Below, one piece after another: positions 29,464 through 38,458 of a stretch of 64,000 nt of DNA (position 1 is its first letter; each line of letters opens with the position of its first letter). The DNA comes from Pantoea sp. GD03673 (GTDB lineage: Bacteria > Pseudomonadota > Gammaproteobacteria > Enterobacterales > Enterobacteriaceae). The stretch is taken from positions 124,001-188,000 of the forward strand of contig NZ_JAOCKJ010000009.1 in assembly GCF_029844725.1 (NCBI RefSeq), read 5' to 3'. The notes beneath the pieces were generated by a model. The model saw nothing but the letters and a program-made list of their open reading frames with translations, was not told the DNA's origin and ran no database searches. Both the position numbers and the translations under genes were made by a program.

Positions 29464-31911
29464 ATGAATGCACCTTTCACTTACGCCTCACCAACGTTGA
29501 CGGTTGATGCCTTAAAGCATTCGATTGCCTACAAACTGATGTTTACCATCGGCAAAGATCCCTCTATTGCCAATAAGCACGAGTGGCTCAACGCCTCGCT
29601 GCTGGCGGTGCGTGACCGGATGGTGGAGCGCTGGCTGCGTTCCAGCCGTGCCCAGCTTTCTCAGGATGTCCGCCAGGTCTATTACCTGTCGATGGAGTTC
29701 CTGATGGGCCGCACGCTGGGGAATGCGCTGCTGGCGATGGGGATCTATGACGATCTCAACCAGGCGCTGGATGAGATGGGGCTGGATCTGGCGGAGCTGA
29801 TGGAAGAGGAGAACGATCCGGGGCTGGGCAACGGCGGCCTGGGTCGCCTGGCAGCCTGTTTCCTCGACTCGCTGGCGACGCTGGGGATGCCGGGCCGGGG
29901 TTATGGCATCCGCTATGATTACGGCATGTTCAAACAGAACATTGTGGAAGGTGAGCAGAAAGAGTCACCGGATTACTGGCTTGAATATGGTAATCCGTGG
30001 GAATTCCAGCGTTTCAATACCCGTTACAAAGTGCGTTTTGGTGGCCGTGTCCAGCATGAAGGCACGAAAGTGCGCTGGCTGGAGACCGAAGAGATCCTGG
30101 CGATGGCCTATGACCAGATCATTCCGGGCTTCGACACCGATGCCACCAACACCCTGCGACTGTGGGGCGCGCAGGCCAGCAACGAAATCAACCTCGGTAA
30201 GTTCAACCAGGGCGACTATTTTGCGGCGGTGGAAGATAAAAACCACTCTGAAAACGTGTCGCGCGTGCTCTATCCGGATGACTCAACCTATTCGGGCCGT
30301 GAACTGCGTCTGCGTCAGGAATATTTCCTGGTCTCCGCGACGGTGCAGGACATTCTCAATCGTCACTGGCGGATGCACCAGACCTGGGACAACCTGGCGG
30401 ACAAAATCGCCATTCACCTGAATGATACTCATCCGGTGCTGGCGATCCCCGAACTGATGCGACTGCTGATCGACGAACATAAGTTCAGCTGGGATAGCGC
30501 CTTTGACGTCTGCTGTCAGGTCTTCTCTTACACCAACCATACGCTGATGACCGAAGCGCTGGAGACCTGGCCGGTCGATATGATCGGTAAGATCCTGCCG
30601 CGTCACCTCAGCATCATTTTCGAAATCAACGATTTCTTCCTCAAGACCATTCAGGATCACTATCCTGATGACCTGGATCTGCTGTCGCGCATTTCGATCA
30701 TCGACGAGAACGATGGCCGCCGGGTGCGCATGGGCTGGCTGGCCGTTGTCGTCAGCCACAAAGTGAATGGCGTTTCAGAGCTGCACTCCAACCTGATGGT
30801 CCAGTCGCTGTTTGCCGACTTCTCCCGCCTGTTCCCTGGCCGTTTCTGCAACAAAACCAACGGGGTGACGCCACGTCGCTGGCTGGCGCTGGCGAACCCG
30901 GCGCTGTCAGAGGTGCTGGATGAGGAGATTGGTCGCAACTGGCGTACCGATCTGAGCCAGCTGGATGAGCTGAAAGCACAGATCGACTATCCGGCGTTTA
31001 TTGAAAAAGTTGCGGTTGCCAAGCACCAGAACAAGCGTCGGCTGGCCGACTGGGTGGCGAAGAATCTGGATGTGGTGCTCGACCCGAACGCGCTGTTTGA
31101 TGTGCAGATCAAGCGTATTCACGAATACAAACGCCAGCTGCTTAACGTGCTGCATGTGATCACCCGCTACAACCGCATTAAGGCCGACCCGCAGGCGGAC
31201 TGGGTGCCGCGTGTGAATATCTTTGCCGGTAAAGCGGCATCGGCCTATTACGTTGCCAAGCACATTATTCATCTGATCAACGATGTCGCCAATGTGATCA
31301 ACAACGATCCGCAGGTGAAGAACAAACTGAAAGTGGTCTTCATCCCGAACTACAGCGTGAGCCTGGCGCAGATCATTATCCCGGCGGCCGATCTCTCTGA
31401 GCAGATCTCGACCGCCGGCACGGAAGCGTCCGGCACCAGTAACATGAAGTTTGCGCTGAACGGTGCGCTGACGATCGGTACGCTGGATGGTGCTAACGTT
31501 GAGATGCTGGATCACGTCGGCGAAGAGAACATCTTTATCTTCGGGAATACCACGCCGCAGGTCGAAGCGCTGCGTAAAAACGGCTATAACCCGCGTGACT
31601 ACTATGAAGGGGATGAAGAGCTGCATCAGGTGCTGACGCAGATTGCCTCTGGCGTATTCAGTCCGCAGGATCCGGGCCGCTACCGCAATTTGTTCGATTC
31701 TCTGGTTAACTTCGGCGATCACTATCAGTTACTGGCAGATTATCGCAGCTATGTGGATACCCAGGATAAAGTGGATGCGCTCTACCGTAAACCGGATGAG
31801 TGGCAGCGCCGCGCCGCGAAAAATATCGCTGGCATGGGCTACTTCTCGTCGGACCGTACCATTCAGGAGTACGCCGATGAGATCTGGAATATTACACCGA
31901 TAAGGTTGTAG
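29464..31911 (+). CDS. glgP: Glycogen phosphorylase GlgP
   Basis: This 815-residue PLP enzyme releases glucose-1-phosphate from glycogen. The start [26 protein letters not shown] at 29464 matches E. coli exactly in register; an upstream TTG would add five residues. Conserved blocks are [30 protein letters not shown], and the PLP lysine region [20 protein letters not shown]. It is the last gene of glgBXCAP. A second phosphorylase, MalP, lies at 44.3 kb and is clearly a distinct paralogue. Confidence 0.96.
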   Translation: MNAPFTYASPTLTVDALKHSIAYKLMFTIGKDPSIANKHEWLNASLLAVRDRMVERWLRSSRAQLSQDVRQVYYLSMEFLMGRTLGNALLAMGIYDDLNQALDEMGLDLAELMEEENDPGLGNGGLGRLAACFLDSLATLGMPGRGYGIRYDYGMFKQNIVEGEQKESPDYWLEYGNPWEFQRFNTRYKVRFGGRVQHEGTKVRWLETEEILAMAYDQIIPGFDTDATNTLRLWGAQASNEINLGKFNQGDYFAAVEDKNHSENVSRVLYPDDSTYSGRELRLRQEYFLVSATVQDILNRHWRMHQTWDNLADKIAIHLNDTHPVLAIPELMRLLIDEHKFSWDSAFDVCCQVFSYTNHTLMTEALETWPVDMIGKILPRHLSIIFEINDFFLKTIQDHYPDDLDLLSRISIIDENDGRRVRMGWLAVVVSHKVNGVSELHSNLMVQSLFADFSRLFPGRFCNKTNGVTPRRWLALANPALSEVLDEEIGRNWRTDLSQLDELKAQIDYPAFIEKVAVAKHQNKRRLADWVAKNLDVVLDPNALFDVQIKRIHEYKRQLLNVLHVITRYNRIKADPQADWVPRVNIFAGKAASAYYVAKHIIHLINDVANVINNDPQVKNKLKVVFIPNYSVSLAQIIIPAADLSEQISTAGTEASGTSNMKFALNGALTIGTLDGANVEMLDHVGEENIFIFGNTTPQVEALRKNGYNPRDYYEGDEELHQVLTQIASGVFSPQDPGRYRNLFDSLVNFGDHYQLLADYRSYVDTQDKVDALYRKPDEWQRRAAKNIAGMGYFSSDRTIQEYADEIWNITPIRL

Positions 31912-31942
31912 GGAACGGACAGCAGGCTTTTCTGATGTGCTT

Positions 31943-31964
31943 TGCGGCCGGGAAACCGGCCGCA
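31943..31964 (+). terminator. Stem-loop downstream of glgP
   Basis: A perfect 9-bp stem TGCGGCCGG/CCGGCCGCA with a GAAA tetraloop lies about 30 bp after glgP. It is followed by a pyrimidine stretch without a clear T run, so terminator function is probable rather than certain. Confidence 0.6.
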
Positions 31965-32135
31965 GTGTCCTCTTCTCCCTCTGCGCTTCAGCCATCCCGC
32001 ACGCTTTTCTCAGGGGGCAGCTTTTTATGGCCTTTGCGCCGGTATCTGCCCGTCGTGCGAACCAGATCATTACACCCTGGCTGAGAATCGCTACTATGCG
32101 GGAAAGCACGATGACCCGACAGGCAACGACAGCCA

Positions 32136-33071
32136 ATGCGTGAAAACATCAACCAGGAAATTACCTTTCGTAAGCTCAGCGTTTTCATGATGTTTATGAG
32201 CAAAGGGAATATCGCCCGCACGGCGGAAGCGCTGGGGCTAAGCAGCGTCAGCGTGCATCGTGCGCTGCATACGCTGGAAGAGGGCATCGACTGTCCGCTG
32301 TTTATCCATAAAGGCCGTAATCTGGTGCCGCTGCCTGCCGCCTGGACGCTGCTGGACTACTGTCGCGACGTGACCACCCTGATGGGCAAAGGCATTGAAG
32401 AGGCGCGTAAAGTGGCAGGCATCGGCGTGGGGCGTCTGCGGCTTGGCACACTCTACTCGCTGACGCTTGAAACCATTCCCCGTTTGATTATGGGCATGAA
32501 ACTGCGTCGGCCCATGCTGGAGCTTGATCTGACCATGGGCTCTAACCAGATGCTGCTGAATATGCTGGAAGATGATGCGCTGGATGCGATTCTGATCGCC
32601 ACCGATGACGGCGAACTCAGCGACGCGCATTTTGATGTGGTTCCGCTGTTTGAAGACAGCATCTTTCTGGCGGCTCCCGCCGGAGAAGCGTGGGACGGAA
32701 CCGGGCCGGTGGATCTGCGTGACTATGCCGACCGGAATTTTGTCTCACTGGCTGAGGGCTTCGCCACCTATACCGGCTCGCAGGAGGCGTTTCAGATAGC
32801 CGGATTTGAACCGCGCATGGTCACGCAGGTGAATGACATTTTCTCGATGATAAGCCTGGTGCAGGCGGGCATTGGCCTGGCGCTGATTCCGGGACGCATG
32901 AAGAAGGTGTATGAAAATAACATTCAGTTGCTGCCGCTCGCAGAGCCTTACCCGATGCGTCAGCAGATCTCGATTGTCTATTCACATCGCCGCGAACGCG
33001 ATAATGACCTGCTGGCCCTGGCGGCTGAAGGGCGAATGTACGCCCGCAGCCTTACTGACTCAGCCGTTTAG
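32136..33071 (+). CDS. mdcR: LysR-family regulator of malonate utilisation, MdcR
   Basis: This 311-residue LysR-type regulator has an N-terminal winged helix-turn-helix, GNIARTAEALGLSSVSVHRALHTLEEG (about residues 24-50), and a C-terminal effector domain ending with VQAGIGLALIPGRMKKVYE. It closes the mdc cluster in the opposite direction to the structural genes, the same arrangement as the Klebsiella mdcABCDEFGHR locus, so MdcR is the most likely identity. Its last 20 bp overlap the 3' end of mdcH antiparallel. The start at 32136 has only a weak upstream purine site. Confidence 0.87.
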   Translation: MRENINQEITFRKLSVFMMFMSKGNIARTAEALGLSSVSVHRALHTLEEGIDCPLFIHKGRNLVPLPAAWTLLDYCRDVTTLMGKGIEEARKVAGIGVGRLRLGTLYSLTLETIPRLIMGMKLRRPMLELDLTMGSNQMLLNMLEDDALDAILIATDDGELSDAHFDVVPLFEDSIFLAAPAGEAWDGTGPVDLRDYADRNFVSLAEGFATYTGSQEAFQIAGFEPRMVTQVNDIFSMISLVQAGIGLALIPGRMKKVYENNIQLLPLAEPYPMRQQISIVYSHRRERDNDLLALAAEGRMYARSLTDSAV

Positions 33072-33954
33072 CCAGATGCAGCGCCACCTCGACGCTGTTG
33101 CGCTCCAGACAGATCGCTTCGCCCTGCCAGCCCGCCTGAAGCGTCAGGCCCGTCAGCACATTGCCCGGCGGCATCTCAATTGCCAGCCGGGCGTCGCGCT
33201 GGTTAGCGGAAACCATCGCATCATTCCACTGCACCGTGCGCGCCATGTTAAAGGCGAGATCGTCAGCTATTCTGTCCGGTTCGTGAATCACCCGCCCGGT
33301 TGAACCGCTAAGATAAGCGCAACGGGGCCGGGAGAGGTTGACGGACGCAAAGGCGCGAGCCAGTTCGGCGGCGGGTTTGTCCAGCAGGGCGCAGTGCGAC
33401 GGCACGCTCACCGCGAGTCTGATCGCTTTGCTGGCACCGGCATCCAGCGCTTTCTGTGCCACCCTGGCCATATCCTCGTCACGACCGGCGATGACAATCT
33501 GCGTTTCCGCATTCAGGTTAGCGATGTATGTATTGCTGCCAGGCAGCAGTGTCTCCAGACGGTTCAGCGTCAGGCCGGTGATCGCGGTCAGGCCATACCC
33601 CTGCGGATAAGCCTGCTCCATCAGATCGCCACGCAGCGCAACCAGCCGCAGGGCGTCGCTGAAATCCAGCGCACCGGCGATGACCGCCGCAGGAAACGCA
33701 CCAATCGACAGACCACTGACGATGTCCGGTTTCACCCCACGACGGATCAGCTCGCGCGCCCAGGCGACACCGGCAATCAGCAGACAGAGCTGCACGGCGC
33801 GGGTGTGGCGCAGTGCATCAGCGCTGTCGAGCCGATCGGTCTCGTCGCCCAGCACTGCTCGCACGCTGTGTAACAGTGCGTCGCCGTCAGGCAGCTGCTG
33901 CAACATCCCGGCACGCTGGGTGCCCTGGCCAGGAAAGGTAAAGAGTATTTTCAT
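33052..33954 (-). CDS. mdcH: Malonyl-CoA:acyl-carrier-protein transacylase MdcH
   Basis: This 300-residue FabD-like acyltransferase has the N-terminal FTFPGQGTQRAGM and the nucleophile Ser83 in GLSIGAFPA. It loads the first malonyl group on the decarboxylase carrier protein MdcC. The start at 33954 (MKILFTFPGQG) is preferred to a longer frame that runs back into mdcG. It overlaps mdcG by 4 bp and is the last structural gene of the operon. Confidence 0.9.
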   Translation of the reverse strand: MKILFTFPGQGTQRAGMLQQLPDGDALLHSVRAVLGDETDRLDSADALRHTRAVQLCLLIAGVAWARELIRRGVKPDIVSGLSIGAFPAAVIAGALDFSDALRLVALRGDLMEQAYPQGYGLTAITGLTLNRLETLLPGSNTYIANLNAETQIVIAGRDEDMARVAQKALDAGASKAIRLAVSVPSHCALLDKPAAELARAFASVNLSRPRCAYLSGSTGRVIHEPDRIADDLAFNMARTVQWNDAMVSANQRDARLAIEMPPGNVLTGLTLQAGWQGEAICLERNSVEVALHLAKRLSQ

Positions 33955-34568
33955 GAATTCTCCCTGCTCCAGGGTGAAGCGGTCAGTATCGGTCCGGTGT
34001 CGGTTTTTAACAGCACGCGTCCCTCGCGCAGCCATTCGTTCAGAGCAAACGCGCCAGACGGTGTTTCCACCTGCGTATCCACCCGACAATCCAGCGCGTC
34101 GGTCTGCGTCTGCCAGTTCTGTAGCGCATCGCGTGTCAGTGGCTGCGGGGCGCGGATCACTAAATCCAGATCGCTGTCAGCATGCAGCGTGGGCCGCTGT
34201 GTCGCCAGCGCATAACCGGTGCTGCCGGTAATCCCCCAGTGCCAGGGCCAGTGAGTCTCACTGAGTGCCATCGCCGCACGGACCGGTGCATACGCTGTAA
34301 AGGGTGAATCCCGCAGCCACGCACGTTCTGCCAGCTTCTCTGGCGTCACTATCCGGCGAATATCGGCTGGATTAATCCAGCCAGCGGCGCGTTGCTCACG
34401 TCGCTCACCGCGCACGCCAATCGGGATCAGCCCGGACTCGCGGTCATCACGCCGCACCACCACCGGCAGCCCGGGATGCCAGAACAGGCTGACCCAGCGT
34501 TCTTTGATCGCGGCTAACGCGTCGCGGTGACGCAGCCAGAGCAGATCGTGGGGGCGCGGCGCACTCAT
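33951..34568 (-). CDS. mdcG: Malonate decarboxylase holo-ACP synthase (phosphoribosyl-dephospho-CoA transferase) MdcG
   Basis: This 205-residue protein, related in role to CitX, attaches the 2'-(5''-triphosphoribosyl)-3'-dephospho-CoA prosthetic group to apo-MdcC. The N-terminus MSAPRPHDLLWLRHRDALAAIKERWV and the internal DSDLDLVIRAPQPL nucleotidyltransferase-like motif (paired Asp) support it. It starts 1 bp after the mdcF stop and overlaps mdcH by 4 bp. Confidence 0.88.
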   Translation of the reverse strand: MSAPRPHDLLWLRHRDALAAIKERWVSLFWHPGLPVVVRRDDRESGLIPIGVRGERREQRAAGWINPADIRRIVTPEKLAERAWLRDSPFTAYAPVRAAMALSETHWPWHWGITGSTGYALATQRPTLHADSDLDLVIRAPQPLTRDALQNWQTQTDALDCRVDTQVETPSGAFALNEWLREGRVLLKTDTGPILTASPWSRENS

Positions 34569-34569
34569 A

Positions 34570-35529
34570 TTACATTCCTGATGTCAGCGTGATGAACAGC
34601 GGTAACGATAAAATACACAGAATCGAGCTTAACAGCAGCACGGCTTCAGCATCGGGCGACTGCACGCCAAAGCGGTTGCCGAACACCACGCCGAAGAAAC
34701 CGGCTGAGAGCGCAATCATCAGGATAGCGGTGATGGCCACTGAACCGTTAAGCCCCAGCGCCAGTACCAGCCCCCAGGCGATAAAGGGCTGAATCAGCAG
34801 CTTAGCCACCGTACCGACGCCGACGACGGCGTTGAGTTTCAGCTGGCGTGCAGAGAGGATGACACCCGTCAGGAACAGCGCAGCTGCGGTGGCCGCCAGG
34901 CCCAGCGGTTTGATCGCGGCCAGCACCAGATCCGGCATTTTAACGCCCAGCGCTGACAGCACCACACCAATCAACGGTCCCATCACGATAGGTTTTTTTA
35001 CTGAACGCCACATCAGGATGGGCAGCATGGTCAGCGTCGAACCGTGTTCGGTGCCTGCGGCAAAGGCCTTTTCTCGCTCCAGGATCAGCAGGCACAGGGG
35101 GGTTAACAGCACCGATCCACAGGCAATCGACACCGCCACGGAGAGGGAGGTGGCCGCATTTTCACCCAGCACGCTGGCCAGAATCGGCAGGCCCAGCGCG
35201 GCGTAGTTAGGCAGCGCGACGGTGAGCGTCAGCACGGCGGCATCCTGCGGTGACTTTTTGAACACGCTGGTAGCAAGAAAATAGACGGTGCCATAGGTTA
35301 TCCACATTGCACCGGTGATCACCACAATCAGCGGCCATTGCGCCACAATGCCTGGCCACGCGGTCTGAACCGTGGCGCTGAACAGCGCGGCGGGCAGCGC
35401 AAAATCCATGACGAAAATATTGAGAAGAGAGACGTCTTTGTTATTGACCATTCCGGCCTTACCGGCCCAGAAACCCAGCAGCATAATGACAAAGATCGGA
35501 GCAAGGGCATGAACAATTATATAAATCAT
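34570..35529 (-). CDS. mdcF: Malonate transporter MdcF, auxin efflux carrier (AEC) family
   Basis: This 319-residue inner-membrane carrier of the AEC family has about ten hydrophobic segments (start MIYIIVHALAPIFVIMLLGFWAGKAG). In Klebsiella the AEC-type mdcF lies at the same operon position and is thought to import malonate. A 134-bp gap with a stem-loop separates it from mdcE, the widest gap in the operon. Direction of transport is inferred from context only. Confidence 0.87.
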   Translation of the reverse strand: MIYIIVHALAPIFVIMLLGFWAGKAGMVNNKDVSLLNIFVMDFALPAALFSATVQTAWPGIVAQWPLIVVITGAMWITYGTVYFLATSVFKKSPQDAAVLTLTVALPNYAALGLPILASVLGENAATSLSVAVSIACGSVLLTPLCLLILEREKAFAAGTEHGSTLTMLPILMWRSVKKPIVMGPLIGVVLSALGVKMPDLVLAAIKPLGLAATAAALFLTGVILSARQLKLNAVVGVGTVAKLLIQPFIAWGLVLALGLNGSVAITAILMIALSAGFFGVVFGNRFGVQSPDAEAVLLLSSILCILSLPLFITLTSGM

Positions 35530-35601
35530 AAATCACCTGTATTTAAGAAAGAATTCTTTAAAAAACAGCGATGTTTATAATTCTGAACACGGCCACTGCC
35601 C

Positions 35602-35627
35602 CGGGGCGCAATGTGTAATGCGCCCCG
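35602..35627. other. Intra-operon stem-loop between mdcE and mdcF
   Basis: The stem CGGGGCGCA/TGCGCCCCG (35602-35610/35619-35627) with an 8-nt loop lies in the mdcE-mdcF gap. There is no T tract on the minus strand. It may stabilise the upstream mdcA-E message or reduce expression of mdcFGH. Confidence 0.55.
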
Positions 35628-35663
35628 TCAGACCGGTTTCGGCAGGTTTATTTTTTTATTTCA

Positions 35664-36464
35664 TTACCAGGTTGCGCGCATACGTTCGCGAACCAGAGAG
35701 GAGCTGTGACGATTGGCTGCGCCCAGGCGATTTTTCAGGCTCGGGTCCTGGCGTGCGTCGCCGATCGCTTTGTGCAGCGCAATTTCGACCATCGCCACAT
35801 CGGCGTCAGACGGCGCATCAGGGCTGGCGATGTTCAGCAGATCGGAGAGCAGGCCCAGCGTGGCGAAGTTATTCACGTCGTACGCCATCGGTGGAATGGT
35901 TGCCGCCAGCTTTTCCAGCGCTTCCACGGAACGCAGCGTAATACGCGCCGCCGAGGCTTTGCCCATGGCATGCACCAGCACGCCCTGATCGTTAAGTGCA
36001 ATCAGGCGATTAGCCTGGTAGCCGTGAGCCAGGAACGCGCCGGACATCGCTTTGCCGACAATCAGGCCAATCACCGGATGGCCGTCAAGCCGTGCGTTAG
36101 CATAGGCTCCCGCCGCGCCCGCCAGCGCCTGATGAATGCCAAACGCCTCTTCACGGCGGCCATAGGCCTGACTCGGCACATCGATTACCGCCACAATCGG
36201 GCGTTTCACGGCGCTGTTTTTGTCTTCTTCCCGCGTTTCATTGACCACTTTTGCCAGCGTCCAGCCTTCCAGCAGACCGACTTCCCCCTGCGCGGCGCGC
36301 GGGTAGTGGTTTTGCGGGTCGGGTACAACGGCGATAAAGCGGACGTTTTCGCCATTAAGCTGGCCGTCAGCCACCTGAACAGAGGCACACAGGCCGCTAA
36401 GACGTTGTGCGTGGGGTGCGAGTTTTTCCAGCCAGGTTGCACCGCGGCTGCTTGTCTGAGTCAT
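35664..36464 (-). CDS. mdcE: Malonate decarboxylase gamma subunit MdcE
   Basis: This 266-residue carboxyltransferase-fold subunit, together with MdcD, decarboxylates malonyl-S-ACP to acetyl-S-ACP in the biotin-independent enzyme. Conserved segments include RPIVAVIDVPSQAYGRREEAFGIHQALAGAAGAYANARLDGHPVIGLIVGKAMSGAF (given only as location, residues about 88-145) and the crotonase-like GKAMSGAF. The start overlaps the mdcD stop by 4 bp. Confidence 0.9.
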   Translation of the reverse strand: MTQTSSRGATWLEKLAPHAQRLSGLCASVQVADGQLNGENVRFIAVVPDPQNHYPRAAQGEVGLLEGWTLAKVVNETREEDKNSAVKRPIVAVIDVPSQAYGRREEAFGIHQALAGAAGAYANARLDGHPVIGLIVGKAMSGAFLAHGYQANRLIALNDQGVLVHAMGKASAARITLRSVEALEKLAATIPPMAYDVNNFATLGLLSDLLNIASPDAPSDADVAMVEIALHKAIGDARQDPSLKNRLGAANRHSSSLVRERMRATW

Positions 36465-37297
36465 TCTTTCTCCTCCCGGGCAAAAAGCTGTTTAATCTGC
36501 GCGGTATCAGCCTGCTGGCGGGTATCGAACTGCGACAGACGCGACAGGAAATCGGCATAGTTATCGCTGCGGTTCTGTGCCGGAACACCTCTGGCAATGA
36601 ACGCATGCATCGTGGTTTTCACCGCGTTGATGCCGTCATTCACCAGCGCATCGACCAGGCCGCTGGCGTAGCGGATTTCGCCGCCGGTCATGCTCCAGAT
36701 AAACGGGCGATCGCGCGAGTCATACTCTTCAATCCCCGCTTCCTGCTCAATCACCTGCGGACCGTTCAGCCCCAGACGGGCTTCACGCGTCACAATCAGG
36801 TAGCTGCACAGCGCAGCGGCGATAGACATCCCGCCGAAGCAGCCAACGGTGCCGCTGACGATACCGATGACCGGGGTGTAGCGACGCAAATCGACAATCG
36901 CCGCATGAATATCCGCAATCGCTGCCAGGCCCAGATTCGCTTCCTGTAACCGCACGCCACCGGTTTCCAGGCAGAGCACCGCCTGGGTCGGGATACCGTT
37001 GCGATTATCTTCGGCTGCCAGTTCCAGCGCTGCCGCCATTTTTGCGCCGGAGACTTCGCCCATGCTGCCCCCCTGGAAAGTGCCTTCGATGGCAATCACC
37101 ACGGCGGACTGGCCGTTCAGCGTGCCGCGAGCCACCACCATGCCGTCATCTGACTGGGGCACCACGCCCTGCGGAGCCAGCCAGGGGGACATGATGCCTT
37201 CAAAGGGATCGAGCAGTTCGCGGTAGCTGCCTGCATCCAGCAGCGCATGGGCGCGTTCACGGGCCCGCAGTTCAATAAAACTGGCATCGTTACGCAT
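36461..37297 (-). CDS. mdcD: Malonate decarboxylase beta subunit MdcD
   Basis: This 278-residue carboxyltransferase-fold subunit pairs with MdcE. The N-terminus carries SFIELRARERAHALLDAGSYRELLDPFEG, and the core contains the oxyanion-hole glycines GTVGCFGGMSIAAALC. Its first bases overlap the end of mdcC by 8 bp and its stop overlaps mdcE, so C, D and E are translationally coupled. Confidence 0.9.
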   Translation of the reverse strand: MRNDASFIELRARERAHALLDAGSYRELLDPFEGIMSPWLAPQGVVPQSDDGMVVARGTLNGQSAVVIAIEGTFQGGSMGEVSGAKMAAALELAAEDNRNGIPTQAVLCLETGGVRLQEANLGLAAIADIHAAIVDLRRYTPVIGIVSGTVGCFGGMSIAAALCSYLIVTREARLGLNGPQVIEQEAGIEEYDSRDRPFIWSMTGGEIRYASGLVDALVNDGINAVKTTMHAFIARGVPAQNRSDNYADFLSRLSQFDTRQQADTAQIKQLFAREEKE

Positions 37298-37589
37298 GGC
37301 TCACCTCTTCAAAAACCTGTTCAATACGGATACGCGCGACGCCGGGTGTCGCGCCGAAATCGTGGATAATCAGCTCTCCGGCGGGCAGGCCGTTAATTAA
37401 GTTCAGGCGGTCAAACAGCGCCTTCCAGCGTGCGTCGCTGTTATCCAGTGAAGTGGTGATAGCAATGTTCAGTGTCTGGCCTTCCGTTGCGGTATACAGC
37501 ACTTCCATATCACCGGAACCAACGACCCCGGCCAGCGCTCTGCCATTAAGCAGGCGGTTAGCAGGAAAAGATAATGTGATGTGTTCCAT
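37290..37589 (-). CDS. mdcC: Malonate decarboxylase acyl carrier protein MdcC (delta subunit)
   Basis: This 99-residue carrier protein has Ser25 in VVGSGDMEVL, the attachment serine for the triphosphoribosyl-dephospho-CoA group in the Klebsiella homologue. It differs from ordinary ACPs, as expected for Mdc and citrate lyase carriers. It sits 8 bp after mdcB and overlaps mdcD by 8 bp. Confidence 0.9.
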   Translation of the reverse strand: MEHITLSFPANRLLNGRALAGVVGSGDMEVLYTATEGQTLNIAITTSLDNSDARWKALFDRLNLINGLPAGELIIHDFGATPGVARIRIEQVFEEVSHA

Positions 37590-37597
37590 AATGGCCT

Positions 37598-38458
37598 CTA
37601 AAAATAAGAATGTTCAGGCGAACAGACCCGATCAATAAACAGCGTCGCGGCCAGCAAATCGGCGGCCCCGCCAGGCGAAGCATTGAGTGCCAGCATGCGC
37701 CGGTCGAGCTGTGCCAGCGCCACCCGACCTGCGGCGGTGCGGCAGCCACCCACCCACAGCACGGTGCGGGCACCCTGCTGCATGGCGTTCAGTCCGGTCA
37801 TACCCGCACGTGACAGCACACAGGTATCGCTGAGCGAGGTCATGATCGCCATCAGTGCATCAAGGCGGGCTTCATCTTCACTGGCTCCCACCGCCCGGCT
37901 GGTCAGCAGCTGCGGCAGCGCCAGCTTCATCACGTGAGGAAACGCCTGTTGCGCCTCTTCGCGTGCGCCGGGCACCTGATAGCGGTGCGTCGCTTTTAAC
38001 CCTTTGCTGAACAGTTTTGGCGCAGCCCGGTCGGGCAGGCTGGCGAGGGCGGCGGCTGTGCGGGTCAGCTGGTCGGCACTGGTCGCGCCGCCGTGCATGG
38101 CTGCGGCACTCACCAGCAGTCCCAGCGCCCAGATCGCCCCCCGGTGGGTGTTTACGCCGCCGGTTGCCGCCATCATCTGCTGTTCACCGTCACGGCCCAG
38201 GCGGCCGACCGTTTCGCGCAGGGCGATATCGGCGGGACGCAGCCAGCTGTGACGGGCCAGCGCCAGAAAGGCTGGCATCAGGCTGTGCGCGGAATGCTCC
38301 ATCAGCGCCAGTGTCAAATCCTGATGCGCACCGTTTCCCCGACGGTCGACCAGACCCGGCTTAGGGCTCAGGCGTGCTTCATCAATCAGACAATCCCGCG
38401 CCATCGTCGCCAGCTGGCTGGCCTGCGCCTCGGCGTGCGTCGGTGACAGGTGTTTCAT
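37598..38458 (-). CDS. mdcB: Triphosphoribosyl-dephospho-CoA synthase MdcB
   Basis: This 286-residue CitG-family enzyme makes the prosthetic-group precursor from dephospho-CoA and ATP. CitG landmarks include [25 protein letters not shown] near the N-terminus and [15 protein letters not shown] in the middle. Its start follows the mdcA stop directly (0 bp gap). Confidence 0.9.
   Translation of the reverse strand: MKHLSPTHAEAQASQLATMARDCLIDEARLSPKPGLVDRRGNGAHQDLTLALMEHSAHSLMPAFLALARHSWLRPADIALRETVGRLGRDGEQQMMAATGGVNTHRGAIWALGLLVSAAAMHGGATSADQLTRTAAALASLPDRAAPKLFSKGLKATHRYQVPGAREEAQQAFPHVMKLALPQLLTSRAVGASEDEARLDALMAIMTSLSDTCVLSRAGMTGLNAMQQGARTVLWVGGCRTAAGRVALAQLDRRMLALNASPGGAADLLAATLFIDRVCSPEHSYF

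Noticed and set aside
31943-31964. Possible attachment site at the glgP-mdcR boundary
   Set aside because: It is only a GAAA-loop hairpin; there is no tRNA, integrase or flanking direct repeat.
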